Assembly (NCBI GenBank): GCA_016703765.1
Contig: JADJBL010000007.1
Location: 124,001 to 188,000 of the forward strand
DNA: 64,000 nucleotides
Reading direction: 5' to 3'
Source: Saprospirales bacterium
GTDB taxonomy: Bacteria; Bacteroidota; Bacteroidia; Chitinophagales; Saprospiraceae
This document shows positions 27,522-37,504 of the stretch, piece after piece. The notes beneath the pieces are model-generated. The model did not search any database, had not been told where the DNA came from, and saw nothing but the letters and a program-made list of their open reading frames with translations. The position numbers and the translations under genes are program-made. How positions within the stretch are numbered: the stretch's first letter is position 1; every line of letters starts with the position of its first letter.

Positions 27522-28152
27522 TGTCTGCGCCGAATTCTTCCAGTTTCTTCTCCATAAACCCCCGAAGCACTTCAAATCCGACATCGAACCTGCGGTTGTT
27601 GTTGACCACGATATCGGCCTCGTCCTCATAGGGCTTTATATACCGGTCGAATGCCGGCGATACGTGGTTTACGTATCGGTATAACACATCCTCCAATGGG
27701 TAGTTCCGCTCTTCCCGGTCCCTTTTGATCCTCCGGATTACCTTGAGGTCTTCTTTTGCATGCAGAAATACGCGAAGGTCCAGCAGGTTGCGGATCTCGG
27801 GGTAATGAAACACGAATATACCTTCCAGGATCAGGATTGGCGCGGGTCTGAACACATGCATATCCGGCTCGGCCTCCTGATTGTTGAACGTATATTCTTC
27901 TCTGGTCACGGTTTGCCATTGTCGCAGCTTTTCCACATCGCGAAAGAACTCATCGCGAAACAGCGAATCGGGCAGGTCGAAGTTGAATACCCCATTTTCA
28001 TCGGCTGCCTGCTCGGCTCGGGGCCGGTAGTAATCGTCCTGCGACACAATACAGACCTGATCTTCCGAAAATACGGACCTGATCTGCCGGATGAAAGTGG
28101 TTTTTCCGGAGCCGCTTCCGCCGGTTATTCCAATGGTAAAGGGAGTATGCAT
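27514..28152 (-). CDS. udk: Uridine kinase
   Basis: 212 residues, a P-loop kinase phosphorylating uridine and cytidine in pyrimidine salvage. Walker A is GITGGSGSGKTTF; VSQDDYYRP and PILILEGIFVFHYPEIR are the family's substrate and lid regions, and RIKRDREERNY is the lid arginine cluster. The ATG at 28152 is preferred to a TTG two codons upstream. It is divergent from a nucleoside transporter gene (81 bases between starts), a natural salvage pairing. Confidence 0.93.
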   Translation of the reverse strand: MHTPFTIGITGGSGSGKTTFIRQIRSVFSEDQVCIVSQDDYYRPRAEQAADENGVFNFDLPDSLFRDEFFRDVEKLRQWQTVTREEYTFNNQEAEPDMHVFRPAPILILEGIFVFHYPEIRNLLDLRVFLHAKEDLKVIRRIKRDREERNYPLEDVLYRYVNHVSPAFDRYIKPYEDEADIVVNNNRRFDVGFEVLRGFMEKKLEEFGADIK

Positions 28153-28194
28153 GGGCAAAAATCCTTTTGTGGAGCGATAATAGGAATTTTTACC

Positions 28195-28202
28195 TACATT
28201 TG
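28195..28202 (+). promoter_or_regulatory. Putative -7 element for the nucleoside transporter
   Basis: TACATTTG fits TAnnTTTG, 31 bases before the transporter ATG. A TTTG lies 25 bases upstream, slightly farther than the usual spacing. Confidence 0.4.
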
Positions 28203-28232
28203 GCCAATTGGGCCATATTTAAAGGACTTTTC

Positions 28233-29540
28233 ATGGATTTCTTTACCAACCTGATGCGGGGAATGCTTGGAATGTCATTCCTATTGCTGGTTTGCTACCT
28301 GCTGAGCAATAACCGCCGACATATCGATTGGAAGCTGGTTGGCATCGGGGTCTTATTCCAGGTGTTATTTGCAATCCTGGTTTTGCGGGTTCCTTTTGTG
28401 GCCGACTTCTTTGAAGCCATTGCCGGTTTCTTTTCTGCCATACTGACCTTTTCCGAGGCCGGCGCCAGGTTCCTGTTCGGTAGCCTGGTAGAAAAGACCG
28501 ATACCTTCGGCTATATTTTTGCCTTCCGGGTGTTGCCGACCGTGGTGTTCTTCTCGGCATTTTCCTCCATGCTTTATTATTTCGGCATCCTGCAACTCAT
28601 CATCAAGGGAGCTGCCTGGCTGATGGTCCGCACCATGGGACTCTCCGGCCCGGAGAGCCTTGCCGTGACCGCCAACGTCTTTATAGGCCAGACAGAGGCC
28701 CCTCTTGTGGTAAGGCCCTATCTGGAAAGGATGACCCGCTCGGAATTGCTTTGCCTCATGACCGGCGGCATGGCGACCATTGCAGGAGGAGTTTTCGCCG
28801 CTTATGTGGGCTTCCTGGGCGGAGATGACCCGGTTCAGCAGGTTTATTTCGCCAAGCACCTGCTTTCGGCCTCCATCATGTCGGCGCCGGCTGCCATTGT
28901 CGCTTCCAAAATGCTATTTCCGGAAATAGAAAAAGAGAAGCTGGGCACGGAGCTAACCATGAGCCACAGCGCGGGCAATAACCTCCTGGACGCCATCTCG
29001 ACCGGCACCACCGACGGTTTGAAGCTTGCAGTCAATGTCGGCGCCATGCTATTGGTCTTTACCGCTCTGGTGGCTTTTGCCAATTACCTGCTTATGGAGA
29101 TCCCGGGAAATTTGTTCGGGTTGAACGAAAAAATCCGGATAGCCACCGACAACCGCTTCGAAGGGCTGACATTTACCTACATCCTCGGACTGATATTCGC
29201 ACCCGTTGCCTGGCTCCTGGGCACTCCGAGCCAGGATATCCTGCTGGTAGGGCAATTGCTGGGGCAAAAGACCGTCATCAATGAATTTGTCGCCTACGCC
29301 GAATTCGGGACCCTGAAAAATGCCGGCGTCCAAATGGACCCCAAGTCAGTGATCATAGCTGTTTATGCGCTTTGTGGTTTTTCCAATTTTGCTTCCATAG
29401 GGATTCAGATCGGTGGGATCGGCTCCCTGGCGCCTGGCCAACGCCAGGCAGTGACCGAGCTCGGGATCAAGGCCCTGATAGGCGGCACGGTAGCCTGTTT
29501 TATGACTGCCACTATCGCAGGCATTATCGCCTTTCACTAA
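28233..29540 (+). CDS. Concentrative nucleoside transporter (NupC/CNT family)
   Basis: 435 residues with about nine or ten membrane segments. Family signatures include VFIGQTEAPLVVRPYL (substrate and cation site) and FSNFASIGIQIGGIGSLAP. CNT proteins import nucleosides with protons or sodium. The ATG at 28233 gives MDFFTNLMRGMLG, a normal start. Facing uridine kinase, it probably supplies the nucleosides that kinase traps. Confidence 0.93.
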   Translation: MDFFTNLMRGMLGMSFLLLVCYLLSNNRRHIDWKLVGIGVLFQVLFAILVLRVPFVADFFEAIAGFFSAILTFSEAGARFLFGSLVEKTDTFGYIFAFRVLPTVVFFSAFSSMLYYFGILQLIIKGAAWLMVRTMGLSGPESLAVTANVFIGQTEAPLVVRPYLERMTRSELLCLMTGGMATIAGGVFAAYVGFLGGDDPVQQVYFAKHLLSASIMSAPAAIVASKMLFPEIEKEKLGTELTMSHSAGNNLLDAISTGTTDGLKLAVNVGAMLLVFTALVAFANYLLMEIPGNLFGLNEKIRIATDNRFEGLTFTYILGLIFAPVAWLLGTPSQDILLVGQLLGQKTVINEFVAYAEFGTLKNAGVQMDPKSVIIAVYALCGFSNFASIGIQIGGIGSLAPGQRQAVTELGIKALIGGTVACFMTATIAGIIAFH

Positions 29541-30070
29541 TCCAGGCTGCGCCGGATCTGTGCCAAGTGCCTCCTGCTGTGATAAAGGAAAAATTCCAGC
29601 ATGCCCTCCAGAGTCAGCCTGCCTGCGACCAGGTGTTTGTAAACCTCCTTATCCAGAAGCTCTTTCGGGGCTTGTTCCAAAAAATCAGTCATTTCCTTCC
29701 TGATCTTTTCCCACCTCGCCAGGGTCTCCACAAATGTGACATACCTGGGAAGCGCCTCCTCATTTACTGCCTTGGGCGCCTTGAATTTAAAGGGAAGCCA
29801 TAGGTACGTCTTCAGAACCCATCTCCTCAATAAAGCCGCAGGTCCAGCCTTTTTCAAGGTCGGGTTGTACGACAATTTTTTCTGTAAATACCGCAAGGAC
29901 AATTCTTCGGAAATAATGAGGTGGTGCATCACCTGAATTGGCGACCATTTCCCCGGCCCCGGCCCGCGGTTGAGGGCTTCGTCTGAACGAGCCTCCAGTT
30001 CGGCGAAGAGCTCCAGACGCTCCTTTTCCATAGGGATGAGGAGGGATTGAAAGGATGGGTGCATAATCAT
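29537..30070 (-). CDS. DinB-superfamily protein
   Basis: 177 residues in the DinB/YfiT four-helix-bundle style with the three metal-ligand regions visible: WSPIQVMHHLI and YHSRRHLAQIRR provide the His residues. Such proteins are metal-binding, some acting as thiol transferases (BstA-like). As bshC occurs in this window, a bacillithiol link is possible but unproven. The ATG at 30070 is chosen because upstream codons are repeat sequence. The 3' end overlaps the transporter stop by 4 bases. Confidence 0.75.
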   Translation of the reverse strand: MIMHPSFQSLLIPMEKERLELFAELEARSDEALNRGPGPGKWSPIQVMHHLIISEELSLRYLQKKLSYNPTLKKAGPAALLRRWVLKTYLWLPFKFKAPKAVNEEALPRYVTFVETLARWEKIRKEMTDFLEQAPKELLDKEVYKHLVAGRLTLEGMLEFFLYHSRRHLAQIRRSLD

Positions 30071-30078
30071 TTTTTTGG

Positions 30079-30135
30079 GTGAAGAGTGAAGGGTGAAGGG
30101 TGAGGCGTCTTCACCCTTCACCCTTCACTCTTCAC
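30079..30135. repeat. Perfect inverted repeat of GTGAAGG units, 25-bp stem
   Basis: Heptamer units GTGAAGA, GTGAAGG, GTGAAGG, GTGA (30079-30103) are mirrored without a mismatch at 30111-30135 across a 7-base loop, keeping the variant unit in its matching place. It encodes the last codons and stop of the DUF2520 gene and ends 9 bases from the DinB start. Confidence 0.9.
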
Positions 30136-30895
30136 GAATATTCCTCGAAATTATGCTATAAATCTCCATCACCCCCGGATACTCCTCCAGCAACCGGAGG
30201 TGCGCCTCCATCGTGGCCTGGTCTCCGCGCTGCGCGGGACCGGTTTGCATTAGGGAGGGGGAGTGGTCCTGCACTTTTCGGGCGGTCTCCAGTATGAGGG
30301 GTTTGAGGAGCTCGAAGGGAAGCTGGTGGTCTTGTAAAACCTGCTCCGCAAGGGTGTAGAGGTGGTTGGGGAAATTGTTGACCAGCACGGCGCTGAGGTG
30401 AAGCCAGCGGCGCTGCATATCGTCGATCCGGAACACGGACTTGGCGATCCGCTTGCCCAATGCCTCCAGCAAAAGCATATCCTCTTCATTGCCGGCATGG
30501 ATGCAGATAGGGGTTTCGGAGAAGTCGAGTTCCCTGCCGATGGTAAAAGTCTGGGGAGGGTATAACACGCCGTAACGCTGGAAATGAGAGGCGATGATGG
30601 CCGAAGGGGTGGCGCCGGAGGTATGGACCACCAAAGTATCGGCGGGTAAAAACCTGGAAAGAAGCGCAGCCACTTCCGGGATAGCTTGATCGGAAACGGC
30701 GATGACAACCAGGTCGCAGGGTTTGAGCTGCTCCCATTCGCTTAAAGCTTCTGCCGAAACGAGCTCAGCTAATTCTTTGGTTTTGTGGTAATTGCGACTA
30801 TAAATCTGGGCGATTCGTATCCCGGAGGCATGCAAGGCCTGGCCCAAATGGTGGGCCACATTTCCGGCGCCGATCAGCGTTACATTTTCGATCAT
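30125..30895 (-). CDS. Rossmann-fold DUF2520 oxidoreductase-like protein
   Basis: 256 residues: N-terminal NAD(P)-binding fold (TLIGAGNVAHHLGQALH) like pyrroline-5-carboxylate reductases, VVHTSGATPSAI, and a C-terminal all-helical DUF2520 domain (RRWLHLSAVLVNNFPNHLY). Substrate unknown. The start overlaps the stop of the upstream heme lyase gene by 4 bases (ATGA). Its final codons and stop lie inside the hairpin repeat. Confidence 0.85.
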   Translation of the reverse strand: MIENVTLIGAGNVAHHLGQALHASGIRIAQIYSRNYHKTKELAELVSAEALSEWEQLKPCDLVVIAVSDQAIPEVAALLSRFLPADTLVVHTSGATPSAIIASHFQRYGVLYPPQTFTIGRELDFSETPICIHAGNEEDMLLLEALGKRIAKSVFRIDDMQRRWLHLSAVLVNNFPNHLYTLAEQVLQDHQLPFELLKPLILETARKVQDHSPSLMQTGPAQRGDQATMEAHLRLLEEYPGVMEIYSIISRNIREE

Positions 30896-33737
30896 GTAGT
30901 TTTAACAGGCCTTTGTTGAAGGCGGTTCCACATACTCAGCAACATCCCGCCGAGCAAGAGAATGGAACCAAACCAAAAGAGATTGATCCCCGGGAAAATG
31001 ATGGCTTCCAGCACGATAAAATCTGTGCGCGGAGCATAGGCGATCTCCACCGGCAGGGGAGCGTCTTTGAAATTTTTTCCCGCCACCCCAATCACCACCG
31101 ATTCAGTGACCGGGTCGATGGAGGTAAACCTGAAATGGAGCCCTTCCGAGCGAATTTCGTCCTTGAAATTGAAAGGCTGGTTGCCCCGGATCAGGAATAT
31201 GGGTTCAGCCGCCATAGCCGAATCCAGCCCATTGCCGGTGACCTCCAACATCGCACTTACGGCCACGTCGTCCTTCTCCGGCTTGAAATCCGGGGACTCC
31301 GGCGATTTATTGAATCCCTTGAACAGGATCTCGTAATTGTTCCAGGGCAAACGATCTCCCGTTCGGAAAGTAAGCTCCTCGTAAGCCAGCTCCTCCTCCA
31401 GCGGAAAGACGAGCGACACCAGGTCCTCCTTTAGCCTGAGCTTCAGGGCGATGGGCTGAACGTGAACCGGAAAGGAGTACAACATGGCGCCCCGAACCAA
31501 CAGCATCGGCTCCGCGAAATAGGTGGTATCCCTTTTCAGGTCCTTGACCGAAATCCTTGCCCCGACGCTCAAATCGCCTTCCTCTGCTACATAAGAGGGG
31601 TGCGAGGGCTCGAACAGAAGATCTTCTATCCGCACTTCAAATTCCCTGACCAGAGAGGTGTCCCTGACCGGGATCGTATCGTAATAGGTTCTGGGCTCGG
31701 CCAGGGAAACCGCCAGCATCCTGTATTTTAGGCTCTCCTCCTCCTTTCGGGCCTCCATCACATCCGCCTCCACGACGGGGATAGAGGCGATATGGGTAAA
31801 GATATCCTCGTGCAGGTAATGCCGCGTGGAGGGGTTGTATGCCGCCACCTTCTGCATTTCGTTGTCGTAAAGGGCCGTGGGCCGGAGCTGGAAGGTCTTT
31901 AAAACCCGTCCGCTCGTGTCCAGCTTCTCAAATTGAATGGTGTAGATGCGGTTATTCGCTTCAAATTCATCGCCCTGGTAGGTGACCCGGTACCCGCTCA
32001 TGTACATGGGCATGTTCTTGAAGAGCATGATATTTCGATCCAGGCGCTCCTCCTCGATCAGGCCCTGCTGCGCAAAGCGGTTGGTGGAGATATGGCGTTT
32101 GCCCAGGCCGAGGCCAGGATACCGACGATCATGATCCCGAAACCGATATGCGAAAAGGAAGAACCCGCAGCTTTAATATTGCCTTTGATGTAGGTGATGA
32201 GGTAGTTCAGGTTGGAAAAAAGCCCGAAGTAGCCGAAGAAAAGAAGCACCGCGTATTGCCAGGCAAATAAGCGGATCCAAAATGAGCTTATGAAAGTGAA
32301 AATCCCGGCCAGGGCCAGAGACAGCGCGATATTCCTGAAAAACTTGCCGGACTGTTTTTTCCAGTTGGGCTCTTTCCAGCGCAGGAACTGGGCCGCGCCG
32401 CTAAACAAGCCGATGAAGACCCCGATCCAGATCTGGTATTTGTTGTAATGCTCGACCGGGTTGGCGATGACCTTGCCCACAAAGGCCGGATCGAAATACT
32501 CCCTGATCTTGTTGTACACCGGCAGGGAAGTCGATGCGGTGATCATGGCCGCCGAGAAGAACAGGATCAGGGTGCCGATGAACAGCCAGAACTCCTTGGA
32601 CGCGATCGGTTCTTCCTTTTCAGGAGAAGGGATGGACTTGTAACGAAAGCCCAGCAGAACGAATCCTATAAGGGAAAAGGTGGCTATAAAACTGATCAGC
32701 ATCCATTCCAGCCCCATTTCAGTGAATGCGTGTACGGAGGTTTGCCCCAGCACCCCGCTTCGCGTGAGGAAAGTGGAATAGAGGATCATCAAAAAGGAAA
32801 GCAGATAGAACAAATAGGTCGTTTTGATCGAGTACCCCGTGTTGCGGGCGATCAGGTTGGTGTGAATGCCCGCGATCAGGACCAGCCAGGGCACGAGCGA
32901 CATATTTTCCACCGGGTCCCAGGCCCAATAACCGCCGAAACTCAGGGCTTCATAGGCCCAGGCGCCACCCATCAGAATGCCTGTTCCCAACACGGCCCCG
33001 CTGAACAACGCCCAGGGCAGGGCAGGCTTGAGCCATTCCTGGTGTTTTCCCTGGATCAATCCCGCGATGGCAAAGGAAAAGGGGATGGTTGTGGAGGCAA
33101 AACCAAGGAACAAGGTGGGCGGATGGATGACCATCCAATAGTTTTGAAGCAAAGGATTGAGTCCCTTGCTTTCGATGCGGGTCAGGTAGTCGGCAAAGGC
33201 AAAAACCGGGTCGTCGACCGTATCGCGGAGCAGGAGAAAGGGGTTGCTACCCAATTTGAAAGGGTCTTCCCCCCAGCCGTAAACGCCCAAGATCATGGAG
33301 GCGATAAAAGCCTGCACCAGGGCCAGAGAGAACAATACCGGGGCTTCCCACTGTTTGCCCTTCCACATTAGCACAAAACCGAGCACGGCATGCCAGAACA
33401 TCCAGAGCAGAAAGCTCCCTTCCTGGCCTTCCCAGAAAGCGGAAAAAGTGTATTGAAAGGGGAGTTTATCGTTGACATGGGCAAACACATACTGGTATTC
33501 GTAGTATTGGTTGACCATCATGTAGAAGATCAGTCCCATAATGGCGAAGGCCGAAATCCCGTGTATCCCGAAGCTCCAGCGACCCATGGCCAGCCAGTTG
33601 CGTTCATTCGGCCGGAGGCTGTGCATGAGGTAGGACACGGAGGCCAGCAGGGCGCAGACGAAGCTGAGCAAGACGGCCACATGCCCGATCTGTCCCGGCA
33701 GAAGGTGCTCGCCGATGTATTGGATTTCCAAAAGCAT
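30892..33737 (-). CDS. Cytochrome c heme lyase CcmF/CcsA family, one frameshift
   Basis: Membrane heme lyase that attaches heme to apocytochrome c. The N-terminal part (from 33737) has about 13 membrane helices, GSFLLWMFWHAVLG and the heme-handling WWD motif GGYWAWDPVENMSLVPW. The C-terminal periplasmic domain continues in another frame from about 32088 (FAQQGLIEEERLDRN, MPMYMSGYRVTYQGDEF). Adding one base near 32087-32089 joins them into one protein of about 948 residues, the usual Bacteroidota form. ccmE lies 12 bases upstream. The lesion is probably a sequencing error, as both halves are well conserved. Confidence 0.9.
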
Positions 33738-33749
33738 GCAGTGTGTGTT

Positions 33750-34145
33750 TTAGCTTTTCCCCTCTTTGATCTTGATCTCCTCGTCTTTGTATTTGGAGGG
33801 GCATTTCATCAGCAGTTCGGTGGCGTGAAATTCATCGCCTTTCATTTTTCCGGTGATGACGATCTGCTCCGAAAGCTCAAAATCCTGGGGTTTGGCGGCA
33901 TTCAGGATCACTTTGCGCTCCTCCCCGTTGTTGTCCCGGACGAAAAAGGAAAAATGGTTGGGATCTTCGACCGGGTCGTAGATCATCTCTTTGTCCTTGG
34001 CCAGTTGGCCGGCGATTTTCACCTTTTGGGTGGACTGCGCCGCGTCGGCGAAGTTGGTGTAGGTGGTCACGTCCTTGCCGGACATGCTGAAGAAGGCAAT
34101 TCCGCCTGCGATCAGCATAATGGCGGCGATATAGATCTTGGTCAT
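33750..34145 (-). CDS. ccmE: Heme chaperone CcmE, cysteine variant
   Basis: 131 residues: an N-terminal membrane anchor (IYIAAIMLIAGGIAFF) and an OB-fold domain. CcmE carries heme covalently to the heme lyase. The classic heme ligand His in HDExY is replaced: the end reads LLMKCPSKYKDEE, i.e. the CxxxY type described from archaea and some anaerobes. It is upstream of the heme lyase gene on the same strand, 12 bases apart. Confidence 0.88.
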   Translation of the reverse strand: MTKIYIAAIMLIAGGIAFFSMSGKDVTTYTNFADAAQSTQKVKIAGQLAKDKEMIYDPVEDPNHFSFFVRDNNGEERKVILNAAKPQDFELSEQIVITGKMKGDEFHATELLMKCPSKYKDEEIKIKEGKS

Positions 34146-34276
34146 AATGGGAAACGGTTTGAACTTTAAAACATTTAGAGGAGCTTTAGGTTCTTCGCGC
34201 TCCGCTAAGGCTCAAAACTAAGGCTAAACAACGAATCTCCCAGTAAAAAATTCTAGGCATCCAAAATGGAGTTAAT

Positions 34277-34284
34277 TACCTTTG
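34277..34284 (+). promoter_or_regulatory. Putative -7 element for ftsE-photolyase
   Basis: TACCTTTG fits TAnnTTTG, 29 bases before the ATG at 34313. No -33 partner seen. Confidence 0.35.
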
Positions 34285-34312
34285 CAGCTGTTCCATACCC
34301 AAAACCTCCTTC

Positions 34313-34999
34313 ATGACCCAAATTATCGCCCGGCTCCGGGACGTCGATATCTACCAAAAAGAACAGCTCGTGCTCTCCGGCGTCAATTTGACCCTCAACA
34401 AAGGCGAATTCGTCTACTTGATCGGAAAAACCGGCAGCGGCAAGAGCAGCCTGCTCAAGACGATCTACGCCGCGCTGCCGCTGACAAAGGGCAAGGGCGA
34501 GGTGGCGGGGTTCGACCTGGGCAGCCTTACCCGCAAAACCATCCCCCTGATGCGCCGCAAGCTCGGCATCGTGTTTCAAGATTATAACTTATTGATGGAC
34601 AGAAGGGTAGGGGAGAATCTTCAATTTATACTCGAAGCGACTGGTTGGAAGGACAAAGCCGCCCGCCAAACCCGGGTGGACGATGTATTGGAACAGGTAG
34701 GTCTGAAAGAGTTCATCCATAAAATGCCCAATACCCTCTCCGGGGGAGAGCAGCAGCGCGTGGTCATCGCCCGGGCCCTGCTCAACTCGCCAGAATTGAT
34801 CATCGCCGACGAGCCCACCGGCAACCTCGACCCGGAGACTTCCGACGACATCCTCTTGCTGCTCCGCCAGCTTTCCCAGAAGAACAATACGGCCATCATG
34901 GTGGCCACCCACGACTACCGGATGCTCGAAAACTTCCCCGCGCGCATCGTCCGCTGCCATGCGGGAAAGGTCATGGAGGAGGATCAATTCGAGCTTTGA
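34313..34999 (+). CDS. ftsE: FtsE-like ABC transporter ATPase
   Basis: 228 residues with Walker [16 protein letters not shown]-loop VFQDYNLL, signature [17 protein letters not shown], Walker [13 protein letters not shown] and the switch His in VATHDYRML. It closely fits FtsE, which with FtsX couples septal hydrolases to cell division. No ftsX is next to it, as is common in Bacteroidota. The stop overlaps the TTG start of the photolyase gene by 3 bases. Confidence 0.85.
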   Translation: MTQIIARLRDVDIYQKEQLVLSGVNLTLNKGEFVYLIGKTGSGKSSLLKTIYAALPLTKGKGEVAGFDLGSLTRKTIPLMRRKLGIVFQDYNLLMDRRVGENLQFILEATGWKDKAARQTRVDDVLEQVGLKEFIHKMPNTLSGGEQQRVVIARALLNSPELIIADEPTGNLDPETSDDILLLLRQLSQKNNTAIMVATHDYRMLENFPARIVRCHAGKVMEEDQFEL

Positions 35000-36304
35000 G
35001 CCCCCTCAGCATTTTCTGGCATCGGCGCGATCTGCGCCTGGACGACAACCACGGCCTCTTCCGGGCCCTTCAGGGCGATGTTCCTGTCCTGCCCCTGTTC
35101 ATCCTCGACCGCAATATCCTCGACGACCTGGAAGACCGTGACGATGCCCGCGTGACTTTCATCCACCAAGAATTGGAACGCCTTCAGGCCGAATACCGGG
35201 CAGCGGGTGGCGACCTGCGGGTGGAATACGGTTTTCCCCTGGAGGTTTGGGAAAAACTCCTGAATACCCTACCCATCAAAGCCGTCTACACCAACCGCGA
35301 TTACGAGCCTTACGCCCGCGAGCGGGATGCCGGGGTGGAGAAATTGCTCGCTAAACACGACATTCCCCTTCACACTTTTAAGGACCAGGTCGTCTTCGAA
35401 TACGACGAGGTGCTGAAGGACGATGGGAGTCCCTACACGATTTTTACCCCTTACAGCCGCAAATGGAAGGCCTTGCTCGAAGAAACGGGTATCCCGTCGT
35501 ACCCTTCCCAGGCACTTCTCGGGAATCTTAGTAAAGTGTTGGATCTTAATAATTTACCCTCGCTAGATTCCATTGGTTTTGCAACCAGCCCGCTCCAATT
35601 TCCTTCCTCAGAAGTACCCCAGGGCTTAATAAAAAACTACGGCGCCACGCGGGATTTCCCCACCATACAGGGCACTTCCCGCCTGGGCATCCACTTCCGC
35701 TTCGGCACGATCAGCATCCGGGAGAAGGCTCACAAGGCCCGGGATTTGAGCGAAACCTACCTCAACGAGCTGATCTGGCGTGATTTTTACGCCATGATCC
35801 TGGCCCATTTTCCGCATGTGGTGGGCCGTCCTTTCAAAAAAGCCTACGAAAACATCGAATGGCGCAACGATCCCGCTGAATTCCAGGCCTGGCGCGAGGG
35901 GAGGACCGGCTACCCGATCGTCGACGCGGGCATGCGCGAAGCTCGCCGCCACGGGCTACATGCACAACCGCGTGCGCATGGTCGCCGCCAGCTTCCTGAC
36001 CAAGCATTTGCTCATCGATTGGCGATGGGGAGAGGCCTGGTTTGCCCGCAAGCTCCTCGACTACGACCTGGCCAGCAACAACGGAGGTTGGCAGTGGGCG
36101 GCGGGATGCGGCACGGATGCGGCGCCCTATTTCCGGGTGTTCAACCCGACGGCGCAGCAGGAGAAATTCGATCCGGAGCTGAAGTATATAAGGAAATGGG
36201 TACCGGAGTATGGCACGGGCAAGTACCCCGCCCAAATTGTGGAGCACAAAATGGCCAGGGAAAGGTGTTTGACCATATATAAAAAATCATTGCCAGACAC
36301 TTAA
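34996..36304 (+). CDS. phr: Deoxyribodipyrimidine photolyase/cryptochrome, one frameshift
   Basis: FAD enzyme that repairs cyclobutane dimers with light. N-terminal photolyase domain ([17 protein letters not shown]) and C-terminal FAD domain with [11 protein letters not shown], then after a frame change [34 protein letters not shown] and [11 protein letters not shown]. One extra G at about 35941 (after the AGMRE block) breaks the frame; removing it gives about 435 residues, a normal length. The start is TTG 34996, coupled to ftsE. Confidence 0.92.
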
Positions 36305-36352
36305 ATCACCCAAATCACTCAATCACTCAATCACTCAACCATTCAATCACTC
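36305..36352. repeat. CACTCAAT tandem repeat between convergent genes
   Basis: Five or six AATCACTC/CACTCAAT octamers directly after the photolyase stop. The repeat includes the stop codon (36347-36349) and last codon of the convergent LOG gene. Same unit as 6982-7025. Confidence 0.8.
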
Positions 36353-37504
36353 CCTGGCCACCCTCGGCGGATTCCCCTCCAAAAACGCCAGCACCTCCTG
36401 CGGCTCATCCGTCAAAAAAAGCATGTCGTGGTATGCCTTGCCCTGTGACAACTGCTTGAGCAGTGGAAACAACAGGGTGTCCAGCTCGTAGCGCTTTCTG
36501 CCCAGGAAGACCATGGGGCTGTAAAAATTGAAGGTGCCGTAGTGGTTTTGGGTCGCATCCTGGAAGATCTCCTGGGTCGTACCCGCGCTACCGGGAGCGT
36601 AGACGATGCCGTACAGGCAAATAGCGAGCAGGTTGTCCTCGCGGAGGCTGTTGGAGAAATACTTGGCGATATGGCTGGCAAACAGGTTGCTGGGCTCGTG
36701 CCCGTAAAACCAGGTGGGGATGGCCAGGCTGTGGTGTCCTTTCGGAAAGCGCGCCAGGACCTCCAGCGCCGCCCGGTGGTAGCCCTTGTCCTTGTAGTGC
36801 GGCGCCTGGGCGAGGATGTCCAACGTGTCATTTAAAGCTTCTTCCGACTTGCCCGCCATAAAGGCGCCCAGATTAGCTGCTTCCATGATGCCCGGCCCGC
36901 CGCCGGAGACGACGTAATAACCCTTTTCGGCGAGCAGTTTTGCCGTCCTCGCTGCCTTTTGGTAGCAGGCATCGGTCCGGAAGGTCCCGTGCCCGCCCAT
37001 AAAGCCCACACAGCGAAGGCGGGTCATGCCGTGCTCGTCGTATTGAAGCAAATCGCGCAGCGCCTCGTCGATGGCATGGTCGTGGATGCGCTGGCAGAGC
37101 GCGTCGTTCAGCGGGGGATTGAATTTGGTGGGAAAGAATTGCTGGTAGATCTTCCAGTCGGTGCTTTGATCATTTTCTTCGGAAAACCCGTCCATCAGCT
37201 CCTGCCAGGTGTAGAGATGGCTTCGATATGGATTGTAAGGCAGTCCACCGGGGTGTATGTAGAAAAAGGCCCCCTTTTGGCGAAGCAAAATCTCTTCCTC
37301 CAGGCCGAGATTGCATCCGATAAAGGTCGAACCGCTCACTTCCAGCTGGGACCAATCCGTTTTTCGCCTGCTAAAGTCGAGGGCCAGAAAGGTGTAACCC
37401 TGGAGTTTCCGGCCGGATCGCTCCAGCAGCCCGTCGAAAGCCGTGAGGGTCTTGATCTCCTTGTCATCTCCAAGGAATTTGAATTTATGGTGTACCGCTT
37501 GCAT
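36347..37504 (-). CDS. LOG-family (TIGR00730-like) nucleotide-processing protein with N-terminal extension
   Basis: 385 residues. The C-terminal two-thirds hold the LOG Rossmann fold: VGFMGGHGTF, VVSGGGPGIMEAANLGAF and APGSAGTTQEIFQDA, equivalent to the PGGxGTxxE active-site motif. LOG enzymes release cytokinin-type bases or hydrolyse nucleotide 5'-monophosphates. The first 150 residues are an extension with no recognised domain. The start lies 20 bases inside the coaE 3' end, so the two are coupled. Confidence 0.85.
   Translation of the reverse strand: MQAVHHKFKFLGDDKEIKTLTAFDGLLERSGRKLQGYTFLALDFSRRKTDWSQLEVSGSTFIGCNLGLEEEILLRQKGAFFYIHPGGLPYNPYRSHLYTWQELMDGFSEENDQSTDWKIYQQFFPTKFNPPLNDALCQRIHDHAIDEALRDLLQYDEHGMTRLRCVGFMGGHGTFRTDACYQKAARTAKLLAEKGYYVVSGGGPGIMEAANLGAFMAGKSEEALNDTLDILAQAPHYKDKGYHRAALEVLARFPKGHHSLAIPTWFYGHEPSNLFASHIAKYFSNSLREDNLLAICLYGIVYAPGSAGTTQEIFQDATQNHYGTFNFYSPMVFLGRKRYELDTLLFPLLKQLSQGKAYHDMLFLTDEPQEVLAFLEGNPPRVARE

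Noticed and set aside
32448..33371. A 307-codon plus-strand frame opposite the heme lyase
   Set aside because: The composition (His, Gln and Gly rich) is that of reversed membrane-helix codons; the minus strand has the WWD motif.
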